Shown piece by piece: positions 32,431-42,300 of a DNA stretch of 64,000 nucleotides. Origin of the DNA: Aradus depressus. Lineage: Eukaryota > Arthropoda > Insecta > Hemiptera > Aradidae. Location of the stretch: positions 46,988,675 through 47,052,674 of the forward strand of contig OY759219.1 in NCBI GenBank assembly GCA_963662175.1, in the 5' to 3' direction. How positions within the stretch are numbered: the stretch's first letter is position 1; the number at the start of each line of letters is the position of its first letter. Made by a program: the position numbers and the translations under genes. Below the pieces are notes generated by a model. The model saw nothing but the letters and a program-made list of their open reading frames with translations, was not told where the DNA came from and did not search any database.

Positions 32431-33026
32431 TTATTACAGATGTTGCCATTTCAGACTATTCATTTTTATGATAGTGATTAATACAATAAGTAATTTTTAC
32501 TACCCTTTTTCTGTTATATCATATTCAAAAATGTATATTCATAATAAATTTAAAAAAATGTGGCCTGAGGAAATCTTGATTTTTTTTTTTACTGGAAATG
32601 AATTTCGAAATCATGGCCCGGCAACACTGATATTGCTTTTCATTCACTTACAAAAATAAATATTTATTGTTATAAGCACCTGTCATTCCACCAATAACCA
32701 CATGATAACCTGCCGGTATCTTTCTAGGATTAGTCCAGTTTTTACATAAGACAGTACAGAACAATCGATTTCTCAAGGTCGTAATTTCAGTTTCACACCG
32801 GCTAGAATACCTTGCCTAGTTTGTCAGCTTAGAGCAGACCTTCCCCCCCGCCCCTGCCACACACACACACACCCACAAACCGGTATACATGTGTGTGTAC
32901 GGCTAATTACATAAGCAAGTCGTATGATATATGACTTCATTGTAAAAACTTGTGAGAGGCGGTGACTGGAAGGTATGCACTGAAGAGAGGGGGAGTGCTC
33001 CCTGTATCACGTGATCAGCACTTAGT
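32431..33026. other. Spacer with a short CA microsatellite
   Basis: No gene seen. (AC)n lies near 32860-32870. Confidence 0.5.
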
Positions 33027-33180
33027 GTGGCTACAAGAACTCTCAGGAGTCTGGCTACAAGAACTCTCAGGAGTGTGGCTACAACAACTCTCAGGAGTGT
33101 GGCTACAAGAACTCTCAGGAGTGTGGCTACAACAACTCTCAGGAGTGTGGCTACAACAACTCTCAGGAGTGTGGCTACAT
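33027..33180. repeat. 24-bp minisatellite, about 6 copies
   Basis: The unit GGCTACAAGAACTCTCAGGA plus GTGT repeats 6 times, with CAA alternating with CAAG at one site. Because 24 is divisible by 3, frames stay open on both strands; these are not genes. Confidence 0.9.
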
Positions 33181-34189
33181 GATCTCTCCTTTCTGACCTG
33201 AATATAGGGAAGAAGGAAGGAACAGCGAAGTGCAGGGAACATGTATACATTTGTTCGTCTCACATGAACTGTACACTTTAGATTGTAGTGCAGCACGGAA
33301 AAGTCCATTCTTACTTGCTCAGCTACATGTTGTATAGGGGAAGTTATGTAACTGGTCAACAATCGAGAATGGAAAGTTTCATAAGTGTTAAGTGCTAAAA
33401 TTGAATATTTTGTTTAGAAATGGGGCAAATGTCAATGCCAATTGCTTAGCAAACGGACTAAGTGACATCACCTATTAATCAGTTTTAGCAACGTTCGGTT
33501 GGAAGCGCTAGTGTTATGTGCCATCAATCGTGTTATGTAGCCAAAGTTTCTGTCTTGATGAAAGGAAAAACACTGAGCGATTTTGAAACTGGTTATATTA
33601 AAGTTCTATAATATCAAAATAATATTATCCAACCTAAAAAAAGAGACTTGCTGTCAATTTTGCCGAAACAAGAAAATAAAAACTTTTGTAATAATATCTG
33701 TAGATAATATTGAAATAATTTTAAAGTAATGATATGATTAAGAGTTAGTATAACTAGGTTTCGTCAGTATTTGCTTTTTAATACAATAATTTCCTAATTT
33801 TAGTTCAGTTTTTTTTGCTCTATATAATACTATTATTATATTATAAATAGTTCATTTAGGTAATATGGTCAGTGATTGTCTGTGTAAAATATCTGTAAAT
33901 GTTTGATGTCATTTAGCACGTTACAGTAGAAATGGTTATGCGCTAAGACCAATTAAAAAAAAACTGGTTCAGGCACTTGGCCCTTTTCTACTCTGATCAA
34001 ATCTAACTTGTTATAAAAACGTTAATAAAGCATCGTTTAGTCAGATACTCTTAATAATATTCTTATTAAATTATTTCCAACCCATCGCAACTGTATTAAC
34101 CCGATTAATGATAGATAGATATAAACAGAAATATTTATTTACAATAATTATTATGTTCATTTTGGCACTTTTGGAACTTTCCATCCTCA
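33181..34189. other. AT-rich spacer
   Basis: No gene seen in about 1 kb. A GGGGAAGTTATGTAA word near 33337 also occurs in family C copies (12366, 30799), so an old fragment of that family may be here. Confidence 0.45.
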
Positions 34190-34288
34190 ATTCTAAATGT
34201 GGGTGAAATAGCATTCGATAGAATAAACATATCGACATGAAATTTTATAGGTGTATCCCCCATCGAATGGATTTTCAGTTGAAGGGAT
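34190..34288 (-). repeat. Family C fragment
   Basis: AATAAACATATCGACATGAAATTTTATAG-type sequence (shown here as CATATCGACATGAAATTTTA) is the family C landmark on the minus strand, truncated by the hAT-like end at 34293. Confidence 0.5.
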
Positions 34289-34488
34289 GGGGACAGTGTC
34301 GTAGCGTGGGTGTCAGCCGCCCGGGGCGGAAGAAAATTTTGCCGCCCTCTTATATAGGCATTTCAATTTAAAATACTATAATATTCAGTAATTCTAAAGA
34401 ACTTTTCGGCAAGAACAGGCGTCATTATTGAGTATTGTACAGCTTAAAAATTAAAAAAAAAAAGTCATATATATACTTATATATATGT

Positions 34489-34815
34489 GGTATGCGTGCT
34501 TGACTTCTGAGCTCAAGGTCGTGGGTTCGTAACTCGACCGAGGCCCTTAGTTTATTTTATCTGGAAGGTAAAATAAACTTAAGCACGCCGTCCTTCGGAT
34601 GGGACGTTAAGCGATGGTCCCGAGCCTGTACGATGTCAGGTACTCGTTAAAGACCCCTAACCTAGATGAATAAAAATTTAGGGTAGGCAAAATTTAGGAC
34701 TCCCACAGTAGAGTCGGGCTCATGTCCACCAGAGTGACGAATGAGCGCTCTGGTAGTAGGCGATATGACCTCGTTGTTAAAGCCCGGGCATGAGTCATAA
34801 AACCTAACCTAACCT
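34489..34815 (+). mobile_element. SINE-A, full-length copy with target duplication
   Basis: A 327-bp copy flanked by ACTTATATATATGT (34475-34488) and ACTTATATATATATGT (34816-34831), a target duplication differing by one TA. The head is tRNA-like: GCTTGACTTCTGAGCTCAAG then GTGGGTTCGTAACTCGACCG (B-box degenerate). The body has CCGTCCTTCGGATGGGACGT then TAAGCGATGGTCCCGAG. The tail is ATAAAACCTAACCTAACCTA, a pentamer repeat and not poly-A. It is the reference copy for the SINE-A calls in this window. Confidence 0.92.
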
Positions 34816-35090
34816 ACTTATATATATATGTTTTACAATATAATAATCACATTTATTACAAAAATTCTTACACGTGTGTCACTTACATTGATATAACAGG
34901 TATAGAACACTTATGATTATACCTTGACGATCATTAAGATTAAGTTATTAGCGAATTGAATATAAAACGCAAATCTACTTCCAATTAGAACTACGACCAT
35001 ACTGTTAATATTTATAATTTTATTGAAATTACTTGTTAGAATTAAAAACAAAACTTCTGTCTTTAACTAAAACTTTATTCGTCTACTTTT

Positions 35091-35423
35091 TTAAAGAGCA
35101 AAGTCTTTTATTGCACTATCAATGTCTATAGCATCACACACCTCTTGCTCAATAGACAAGATAGCCAGATTGGTTAGCTTTAAAGTACTCATTGTTGATC
35201 TTAAATAATTTTTGATTAACTTCAATTTTGAAAAACTTCTCTCACAGCTGGCATTGCTTATGGCAATTGTGAAAAATATTCGGAGCATTATTATAATACT
35301 GGGCAGAGTAACTTCCATTTTGGATTTCACAATAAATTTTAATAATTCGAGTGAGTCCACAAATTCCGTGCTCATTTCGGTCGGTCCGAATCGTAGGTGC
35401 GACAAAAATATGAAATGGTTCAA
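35091..35423 (-). pseudogene. hAT transposase, C-terminal dimerisation domain
   Basis: The frame reads LRIFFTIAISNASCERSFSK then LKLIKNYLRSTMS and LTNLAILSIEQEV. The 'ASCERSFS.LK.IK..LRS.M...RL..LA.L.IE' signature is the hAT-family C-terminal dimerisation region, in the form seen in ZMYM1/ZNF862-like hAT transposases. It would act in the nucleus as part of the transposase. Only about 110 codons remain. The BED zinc finger and the catalytic D and D are not present upstream (higher coordinates), where a GA-rich minisatellite begins directly. The first codons may belong to flanking sequence. It is a fragment. Confidence 0.85.
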
Positions 35424-35437
35424 ATATTTACAATTGA

Positions 35438-35562
35438 GTAATAGTGAGGGAGAGAGGGAGGGTAATAGTGGTGGGAGAGAAAGAGTAATAGTGGGCGAGA
35501 GGGAGAGTAATAGTGAGGGAGAGAGGGAGGGTAATAGTGAGGGAGAGAGGGAGGGTTTTTTC
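35438..35562. repeat. GA-rich minisatellite, about 24-27-bp units
   Basis: GAGTAATAGTGAGGGAGAGA-type units repeat 5 times with length variation (GGTAATAGTG, GAGTAATAGTGGGCGAGAGG). Confidence 0.85.
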
Positions 35563-36299
35563 TTATATTTTTTCTCTTTGTAGGAATATATTGTTTATTT
35601 ATTCGTACATAATTACTATTATAATGAAAAAACTTTTAACTGTCAAAAAATCATTCAACAGAGTTTAAGTTTACTCACTTGATTTTGGAGGAAATCCTAT
35701 TTATTAACGTTTCTAATCTGTCGAGGAAGATGATTAAAGGGCTACAGGCTTACAATAAATTTATCGCGTCACCATAAGGAAAAAAATGAGTTCAATTATT
35801 GTGCCAATGAGTGATTATTTGTTTGCCCTTTTTTGTGGCTACTGTGGAGAGGCAAATTGTACAATCAATATAGAATCATCTCTACGTTAAAACATGATAT
35901 ACAATAGCCACCTGTATCTAGTTATCGGATGTGTCTAGTGTTTGAGTAGCCTATTTTTATTATAATACAAATAAACCTTAATAATGTTTATGTAAGATCC
36001 TTCTATATACAAAAAACAAAAAAAAAAAACATTCTAAATGATTAAAATTAAAAAAAAAAAACCTCTCCACAGCGGCAATGTTTATGTTTGGTGTAGCAGA
36101 GAGGTAGGAAGCCAGAGAGGAATTTTCCTTCTCTGCACCCTCTTCACCCTTCCTGCCCTCTTATCGAGGGGCGTACTTGGAGGGGACAGGGGGTCATAAA
36201 TAACTTAAAGCAACTTTTATACATTTTTGACCAGTGTCAACAACTTGTGAAACCCCTGACCACGTCACTAGTAATAATAAAAATAAATCCTTTGGTTGA
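35563..36299. other. Spacer
   Basis: No gene seen. A-rich tracts occur at 36008-36063. GCGTACTTGGAGGGGACAGG near 36172 resembles a hAT-like end, but without a partner. Confidence 0.45.
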
Positions 36300-36487
36300 T
36301 CACTGGGTATGCACTTCCCCAGCATGAAATAATAAATTACGTTTTGACTCTCCATTGAAAACCAATCGACTGTTTGAGCTAAAACTCAATAATTTGACTT
36401 ACAGTTTTGTGTCGATATATTCTCTGGTCACTTCGACCGATCTTGCGGAAAATCTATAGGTTCCATCCTTATGGGGTTTTGAATATA

Positions 36488-37187
36488 CAGTAAACTCCCG
36501 ATTATCCGCGGGATTGACTGGCGTGGATACCGCGGATAATCGAATTTCGCGGATAAGCCGCAAAATTGCCGATAATGGTTAAACAAAGGCCGAAGGCACT
36601 AAAAAAACAACACACAAGTAGTGCTTTAAATAAGTTTATTATACAATATAAAGACATACCTGATAACAAAACTCAATCAATGTCATGTAGGTTATTAAAA
36701 AGTCATGTTTACTGTTTAACAAAAAATTCAGTCATTTTTCGTAGTGAAACACTTTATCTTTATTTGTGATTTGAGTTTTCTCAACACCATCTTGTCACAA
36801 AGTGATGCGTCGTCTTGCCCTTCAAGGTATTGAATAATGCTGTCAATGTGTCCTAATGCTGCATCACGTGCAGATGACTCACTGGTCAGGCGATTCACTC
36901 GCACGCTAAGTATGCGTCCAAAACTGCTCAAGCACACACTACGTATATATGCACTGCACAGTAATACTGAACTACATAAACGTTTTGTACTGTACATAAA
37001 TTATTAAGTGTACTGTACTGTATGTATATTTGTGATTTACAATTTTTATTACGTTTAAGTATGTATTTAGTAACTTTATATCAATTTTTGTGAAATAATT
37101 TTCGGTTTCAAAACCTTCCTTTTTTATAAAAAATGCCTCCTACAGGCACCGCGGATAAACCGCCCGCGGATAATCGAGAGTTTACTG
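36488..37187. mobile_element. pogo/Tigger-type MITE, copy 2 (700 bp)
   Basis: Same ends as copy 1: CAGTAAACTCCCGATTATCC at the left and its inverted match, ending GAGAGTTTACTG, at the right, with TA on both sides (36486-36487, 37188-37189). Removing the element rejoins family C sequence across the TA, so the insertion point is exact. It lacks a short segment of copy 1 within the transposase tail and a segment near 36915. Confidence 0.92.
36728..36930 (-). pseudogene. pogo/Tigger transposase C-terminal remnant, copy 2
   Basis: It shares SARDAALGHIDSIIQYLE and QDDASLCDKMVLRKLKSQIK with the frame at 8356-8604. The terminal KQKQMTDFF tail is replaced by KND and a stop because about 11 bases (around GCTTTTGCT in copy 1) are missing. 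Frame further upstream is MITE interior. It has no catalytic domain. Confidence 0.65.
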
Positions 37188-37510
37188 TATGTATAAAATT
37201 TGATGTTGATACATTCATTATGTCGGCAGTTATTGGGATTTTTTAGTATAGCCCCCCTCTGATCCCCACCTTATCGAAAATTAATAGATGTCGTCTTTAA
37301 AGGACTTTGAATTTAAATATAAAAAGTCGTGTCAATACATTCATTACAACGTCGTTTTTAAGAGTTTTTATGTTAAGGCTCCCCGTAACTTTAGTCGATT
37401 TGGCTGAAAATCAATAGGTGTTGTCTTAGAGAGCTTCAAAAATACATATGAAATTCCGTCTCAATGCACTCATTACAAAGGCAGTTATTGGAGTTTTTGT
37501 GCTGACCCTC

Positions 37511-37806
37511 TCGCCTAATCTCCTCGTCTCTAAATACAACAACACTAATGACTGCCGATGTAATGAATGTATTGACACGAAATTTCATATGTGACTTCAA
37601 ATCCCATAAGGACCGACACCTATCAATGTTCAGCGGAATCGACCGATTAGAAAGAGGAGAATCAGAGGAGGGAGCTAGATCCAACCGCGCTAACAACTGC
37701 CAAAGTAGCGAATGTATCGGTACAAAATTGTATTTGTGGATCTTGGACCAAACAAGAACAACTGTGGACTTTTAACCGAAAACCGTGAGGGTTCAGAGGT
37801 ATCTCA
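37511..37806 (-). repeat. Family C, minus orientation, left of the LINE insertion
   Basis: TGACTGCCGATGTAATGAAT and GTATTGACACGAAATTTCAT, then GACCGACACCTATCAATG. It continues after the LINE at 38306-38440. Confidence 0.65.
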
Positions 37807-37815
37807 GTATGACAC

Positions 37816-38305
37816 TTTTTTTTTTTTTTTTTTTTTGGGTGCTCCTGACCCCCTGAGGGGGGGGCCCCGGTCACATCACCCTAATCGGCGGGGAAATGGA
37901 TAACCTTTCACCTTTCTCCATTTAATTCACAAAAACTATTTTGGTGCTGTGGACGACTGTGGACCGGCTCAATGGCTACGGTCCGCAGTCGTCCTTGGTT
38001 TCTGGATGCCTCTTTGCGCCGAGCGAGCTCGAGATTCTTGATTCTCCGCCAGGAGGAAACGAACCGACCAAAAGCCAAGTAGCCAGCCTCCGTTATCAGT
38101 CCCGGCAGGTCCAGTCCCAGGTACGATCCTGTCCGGCGAATCAGCACCGCCCTGGGCCCGTCGTATAGCGGGCATTCGAGTATTACGTGTTCCGCAGTCT
38201 CGACGCCGCCACATGAGCAGGCAGGGCTGTTCTTCCTCTTAAAGTCGCCATGACCTGATAGCCCCTGTGACAACCAATGGTCCGGGGAGTGAAGGCGCGT
38301 TCTGT
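37816..38305 (-). mobile_element. 5'-truncated LINE with 9-bp target duplication
   Basis: On the minus strand this 490-bp piece carries the C-terminus of a LINE ORF2 and ends in a poly-A tail (T run at 37816-37838). The bases GTATGACAC lie before (37807-37815) and after (38306-38314), a 9-bp target duplication; the flanks are family C sequence that reads through when the insertion is removed. This is textbook target-primed reverse transcription with 5' truncation. Confidence 0.92.
37908..38273 (-). pseudogene. LINE ORF2 C-terminus (zinc-knuckle-like HC motif)
   Basis: The frame reads LSGHGDFKRKNSPACSCGG, then ETAEHVILECPLYDGPR. The pattern 'GHG.F....R....C.CG...T.EH.L.ECP.Y...R' is the conserved region after RT and RNase H in Jockey/R1/I-type LINE proteins. 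The pattern C-x-C-x(7-8)-H-x(4)-C is zinc-binding. About 120 codons remain; reverse transcriptase and endonuclease are absent by 5' truncation. The frame stays open to its natural stop, and the GC-rich codon use differs from the AT-rich flanks. It is a different LINE from that at 61.2 kb as far as can be compared, since the latter leaves the window before this region. Confidence 0.8.
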
Positions 38306-38440
38306 GTATGACACCTATTAATTTTCACCCAATTTGGTGAATTATTTTTGGAGGGAGAGGGATAACTTAATTGATTAGTTCTTGTTGGTGAAGTACATTG
38401 GCGGTGATTCACCGACAGTTTTTATTATGTTAACTTGGGG
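38306..38440 (-). repeat. Family C, right of the LINE insertion
   Basis: CACCTATTAATTTTCACCC, then GATAACTTAATTGATTAGTTC and GTACATTGGCGGTGATTCAC, the standard family C end. Confidence 0.65.
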
Positions 38441-39184
38441 TGATAGGATGGGGTTGGCAAGGTGGCAGAGATATTCAGTAGTTCGGCTTTGCGGAGTACA
38501 ATTTCATTTCATAATTTTTTAACGCTCTTCCATTTTTTTGTTATACTGTACACTGGCGTATATTGAAATAAAAATATAATTTTTCAATAATCAAGAAAGC
38601 TTTTCTAGACTATAATTACTTCTGCATATTTTCACCTCCCAAAAACTATAACATTGGCTCATATATTCCCCGTGCAAATCCGGTAATCCGTAACAATTTC
38701 ATCCATAATAAATATGAATATTATTTATTAACCTTGAAATTGACCGTATATCTTTTTGTGTATATTTTGTCCCCTTAAAAAAAACCAGAAGAACAACTAA
38801 ATCTGTATCCCCAAAAATAACTCACAGAAACTGGTTTGAAATACTGGTGACCAACAGACACACAACCACCTTTATATAAATATATTAGAAAATTAATTTT
38901 TTAAGCGGTCCCTTAATTGACAGTTGCAATACAGGAGACGACTTTCAGGAAATATTCTATAACTGGTCTGCATTCATTCTATTCATGTGTTTTATTATTT
39001 TCAGGATTAAGTTGTAACATCCTCGGAGGAAAGAACAATACAAATCTGAAGAAGAAAAAAGAAAAATTGGAAGGAGAGGAATTGAAGAGACTACGGAAGG
39101 AGCTTGAATGAAGATTGGCGAAGCAACACACCGTTAGAGTTGAAGTAGAAGAAAGAATCAATAAATAATGTATGTAGAACTGTT
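38441..39184. other. AT-rich spacer with a possible terminal exon
   Basis: Mostly AT-rich. At 38985-39003 there is a good acceptor-like tract (TGTTTTATTATTTTCAG). It precedes an open stretch reading LKKKKEKLEGEELKRLRKEL with a stop at 39109-39111 and an AATAAATAATG near 39162. This has the shape of a last coding exon with a charged coiled-coil end and a poly-A signal. There is no upstream exon in view, so this stays a suggestion. Confidence 0.25.
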
Positions 39185-39384
39185 AGTTAGTTATTGTGAC
39201 TCATGCCCGGGATTGAACTACGAGGTCATATTGCCTACTACCAGAGCGCTCTTTCATCGCTCTCGTCGACATGAGCCCGACATTACAGCCCTAAATAGTG
39301 CCTACCCAGGTTTATTCACTTAATATAAAGGTCTTTAACGAGGACCTGACATTGTTCAAGCTCGGGACCCTCGCGTACCGATTC
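39185..39384 (-). mobile_element. SINE-A copy, cut off by the satellite array
   Basis: It starts GTTAGTTATTGTGACTCATG and CCCGGGATTGAACTACGAGG, then CAGAGCGCTCTTTCATCGCT and GACCTGACATTGTTCAAGCT. The sequence switches abruptly to satellite at about 39385, so the head is lost. Confidence 0.8.
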
Positions 39385-42300
39385 CTGAATTCACCCACTG
39401 TCTGTCAGACCTGGCGTGATGCAATGTCCTCTGCTGTTTCGCCGTACTTCCAAATCCCGGGCTGCTTGTCCTTCACAGAACTCGGAGTTGTCGAGGTGGG
39501 GAAGTACATTAGATGAAGACATTCCTGATTTCGTAGGTTCCTGAATTCACCCACTGTCTGTCAGATCTGGGGTGTTGCAATGTCCTCTGCTGTTTCGCCG
39601 TACTTCCAAATCCCGGGCTGCTTGTCCTTCAGAGAACTCGGAGTTGTCGATGTGGGGAAGTACATTAGATGAAGACATTCCTGATTTCGTTGGTTCCTGA
39701 ATGCACCCACTGTCTGTCAGATCTGGGGTGATGCAATGTCCTCTGCTGTTTCGCCGTACTTCCAAATCCCGGGCTGCTTGTCCTTCACAGAACTCGGAGT
39801 TGTCGATGGGGGGAAGTACATTAGATGAAGACATTCCTGATTTCGTTGGTTCCTGAATGCACCCACTGTCTGTCAGACCTGGCGTGATGCAATGTCCTCT
39901 GCTGTTTCGCCGTACTTCCAAATCCCGGGCTGCTTGTCCTTCAGAGAACTCGGAGTTGTCGATGTGGGGAAGTACATTAGATGAAGACATTCCTGATTTC
40001 GTTGGTTCCTGAATGCACCCACTGTCTGTCAGACCTGGCGTGATGCAATGTCCTCTGCTGTTTCGCCGTACTTCCAAATCCCGGGCTGCTTGACCTTAAC
40101 AAAACTTGGAGTTGTCGATGCGAGGGACATTAGATGAAGACATTCCTGATTTCGTTGGTTCCTGAATGCACCCACTGTCTGTCAGATCTGGGGTGATGCA
40201 ATGTCCTCTGCTGTTTCGCCGTACTTCCAAATCCCGGGCTGCTTGACCTTAACAAAACTTGGAGTTGTCGATGCGAGGGACATTAGATGAAGACATTCCT
40301 GATTTCGTTGGTTCCTGAATGCACCCACTGTCTGTCAGATCTGGGGTGATGCAATGTCCTCTGCTGTTTCGCCGTACTTCCAAATCCCGGGCTGCTTGAC
40401 CTTAACAAAACTTGGAGTTGTCGATGCGAGGGACATTAGATGAAGACATTCCTGATTTCGTTGGTTCCTGAATGCACCCACTGTCTGTCAGATCTGGGGT
40501 GATGCAATGTCCTCTGCTGTTTCGCCGTACTTCCAAATCCCGGGCTGCTTGTCCTTCACAGAACTCGGAGTTGTCGATGGGGGGAAGTACATTAGATGAA
40601 GACATTCCTGATTTCGTTGGTTCCTGAATGCACCCACTGTCTGTCAGACCTGGCGTGATGCAATGTCCTCTGCTGTTTCGCCGTACTTCCAAATCCCGGG
40701 CTGCTTGTCCTTCAGAGAACTCGGAGTTGTCGATGTGGGGAAGTACATTAGATGAAGACATTCCTGATTTCGTTGGTTCCTGAATGCACCCACTGTCTGT
40801 CAGACCTGGCGTGATGCAATGTCCTCTGCTGTTTCGCCGTACTTCCAAATCCCGGGCTGCTTGACCTTAACAAAACTTGGAGTTGTCGATGCGAGGGACA
40901 TTAGATGAAGACATTCCTGATTTCGTTGGTTCCTGAATGCACCCACTGTCTGTCAGATCTGGGGTGATGCAATGTCCTCTGCTGTTTCGCCGTACTTCCA
41001 AATCCCGGGCTGCTTGTCCTTCACAGAACTCGGAGTTGTCGATGGGGGGAAGTACATTAGATGAAGACATTCCTGATTTCGTTGGTTCCTGAATGCACCC
41101 ACTGTCTGTCAGACCTGGCGTGATGCAATGTCCTCTGCTGTTTCGCCGTACTTCCAAATCCCGGGCTGCTTGTCCTTCAGAGAACTCGGAGTTGTCGATG
41201 TGGGGAAGTACATTAGATGAAGACATTCCTGATTTCGTTGGTTCCTGAATGCACCCACTGTCTGTCAGACCTGGCGTGATGCAATGTCCTCTGCTGTTTC
41301 GCCGTACTTCCAAATCCCGGGCTGCTTGACCTTAACAAAACTTGGAGTTGTCGATGCGAGGGACATTAGATGAAGACATTCCTGATTTCGTTGGTTCCTG
41401 AATGCACCCACTGTCTGTCAGATCTGGGGTGATGCAATGTCCTCTGCTGTTTCGCCGTACTTCCAAATCCCGGGCTGCTTGTCCTTCACAGAACTCGGAG
41501 TTGTCGATGGGGGGAAGTACATTAGATGAAGACATTCCTGATTTCGTTGGTTCCTGAATGCACCCACTGTCTGTCAGACCTGGCGTGATGCAATGTCCTC
41601 TGCTGTTTCGCCGTACTTCCAAATCTCGGGCTGCTTGACCTTACACAACTTGGAGTTGTCGATGTGAGGGACATTAGATGAAGACATTCCTGATTTCGTT
41701 GGTTCCTGAATGCACCCACTGTCTGTCAGATCTGGGGTGATGCAATGTCCTCCGCTGTTTCGCCGTACTTCCAAATCCCGGGCTGCTTGTCCTTCACAGA
41801 ACTCGGAGTTGTCGATGTGGGGAAGTACATTAGATGAAGACATTCCTGATTTCGTTGGTTCCTGAATGCACCCACTGTCTGTCAGATCTGGGGTGATGCA
41901 ATGTCCTCTGCTGTTTCGCCGTACTTCCAAATCCCGGGCTGCTTGTCCTTCACAGAACTCGGAGTTGTCGATGTGGGGAAGTACATTAGATGAAGACATT
42001 CCTGATTTCGTTGGTTCCTGAATGCACCCACTGTCTGTCAGACCTGGCGTGATGCAATGTCCTCTGCTGTTTCGCCGTACTTCCAAATCCCGGGCTGCTT
42101 GACCTTAACAAAACTTGGAGTTGTCGATGCGAGGGACATTAGATGAAGACATTCCTGATTTCGTTGGTTCCTGAATGCACCCACTGTCTGTCAGATCTGG
42201 GGTGATGCAATGTCCTCTGCTGTTTCGCCGTACTTCCAAATCCCGGGCTGCTTGTCCTTCACAGAACTCGGAGTTGTCGATGGGGGGAAGTACATTAGAT

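Larger units (their letters stand above)
34293..35440 (-). mobile_element. hAT element remnant (terminus plus transposase C-end)
   Basis: CAGTGTCGTAGCGTGGGTGT at 34293, followed by GCCGCCCGGGGCGG, resembles hAT termini of the CAGTGGCGTAGC type. The transposase C-terminus (35091-35423) points towards it, as expected for the 3' end. A SINE-A inserted between them at 34489. No matching right terminus with an 8-bp duplication was found; a weak candidate is CACGTCACTAG near 36260. Confidence 0.5.
36300..37510 (+). repeat. Family C copy, plus orientation, split by a pogo MITE
   Basis: The pieces 36300-36487 (AACCAATCGACTGTTTGAGC, GTGTCGATATATTC) and 37188-37510 (TTTGATGTTGATACATTCAT, GTCGGCAGTTATTGGG) are the two halves of one family C copy. 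Beyond about 37510 the family continues in the opposite orientation, so an inversion or a second insertion abuts it. Confidence 0.65.

Noticed and set aside
32903..33362. Repetitive frames on both strands around 33.0-33.3 kb
   Set aside because: They arise from a 24-bp minisatellite, which keeps frames open by its length.
34797..34820. Telomere tract (CCTAA)n
   Set aside because: Only three pentamers at the tail of a SINE-A copy, inside a target duplication. The similar words at 3090-3115 are also a repeat end.
36170..36265. Right terminus of the hAT remnant at 34293
   Set aside because: CACGTCACTAG is only a partial match to CAGTGTCGTAGC in reverse, and no 8-bp duplication is seen, so the right limit stays open.
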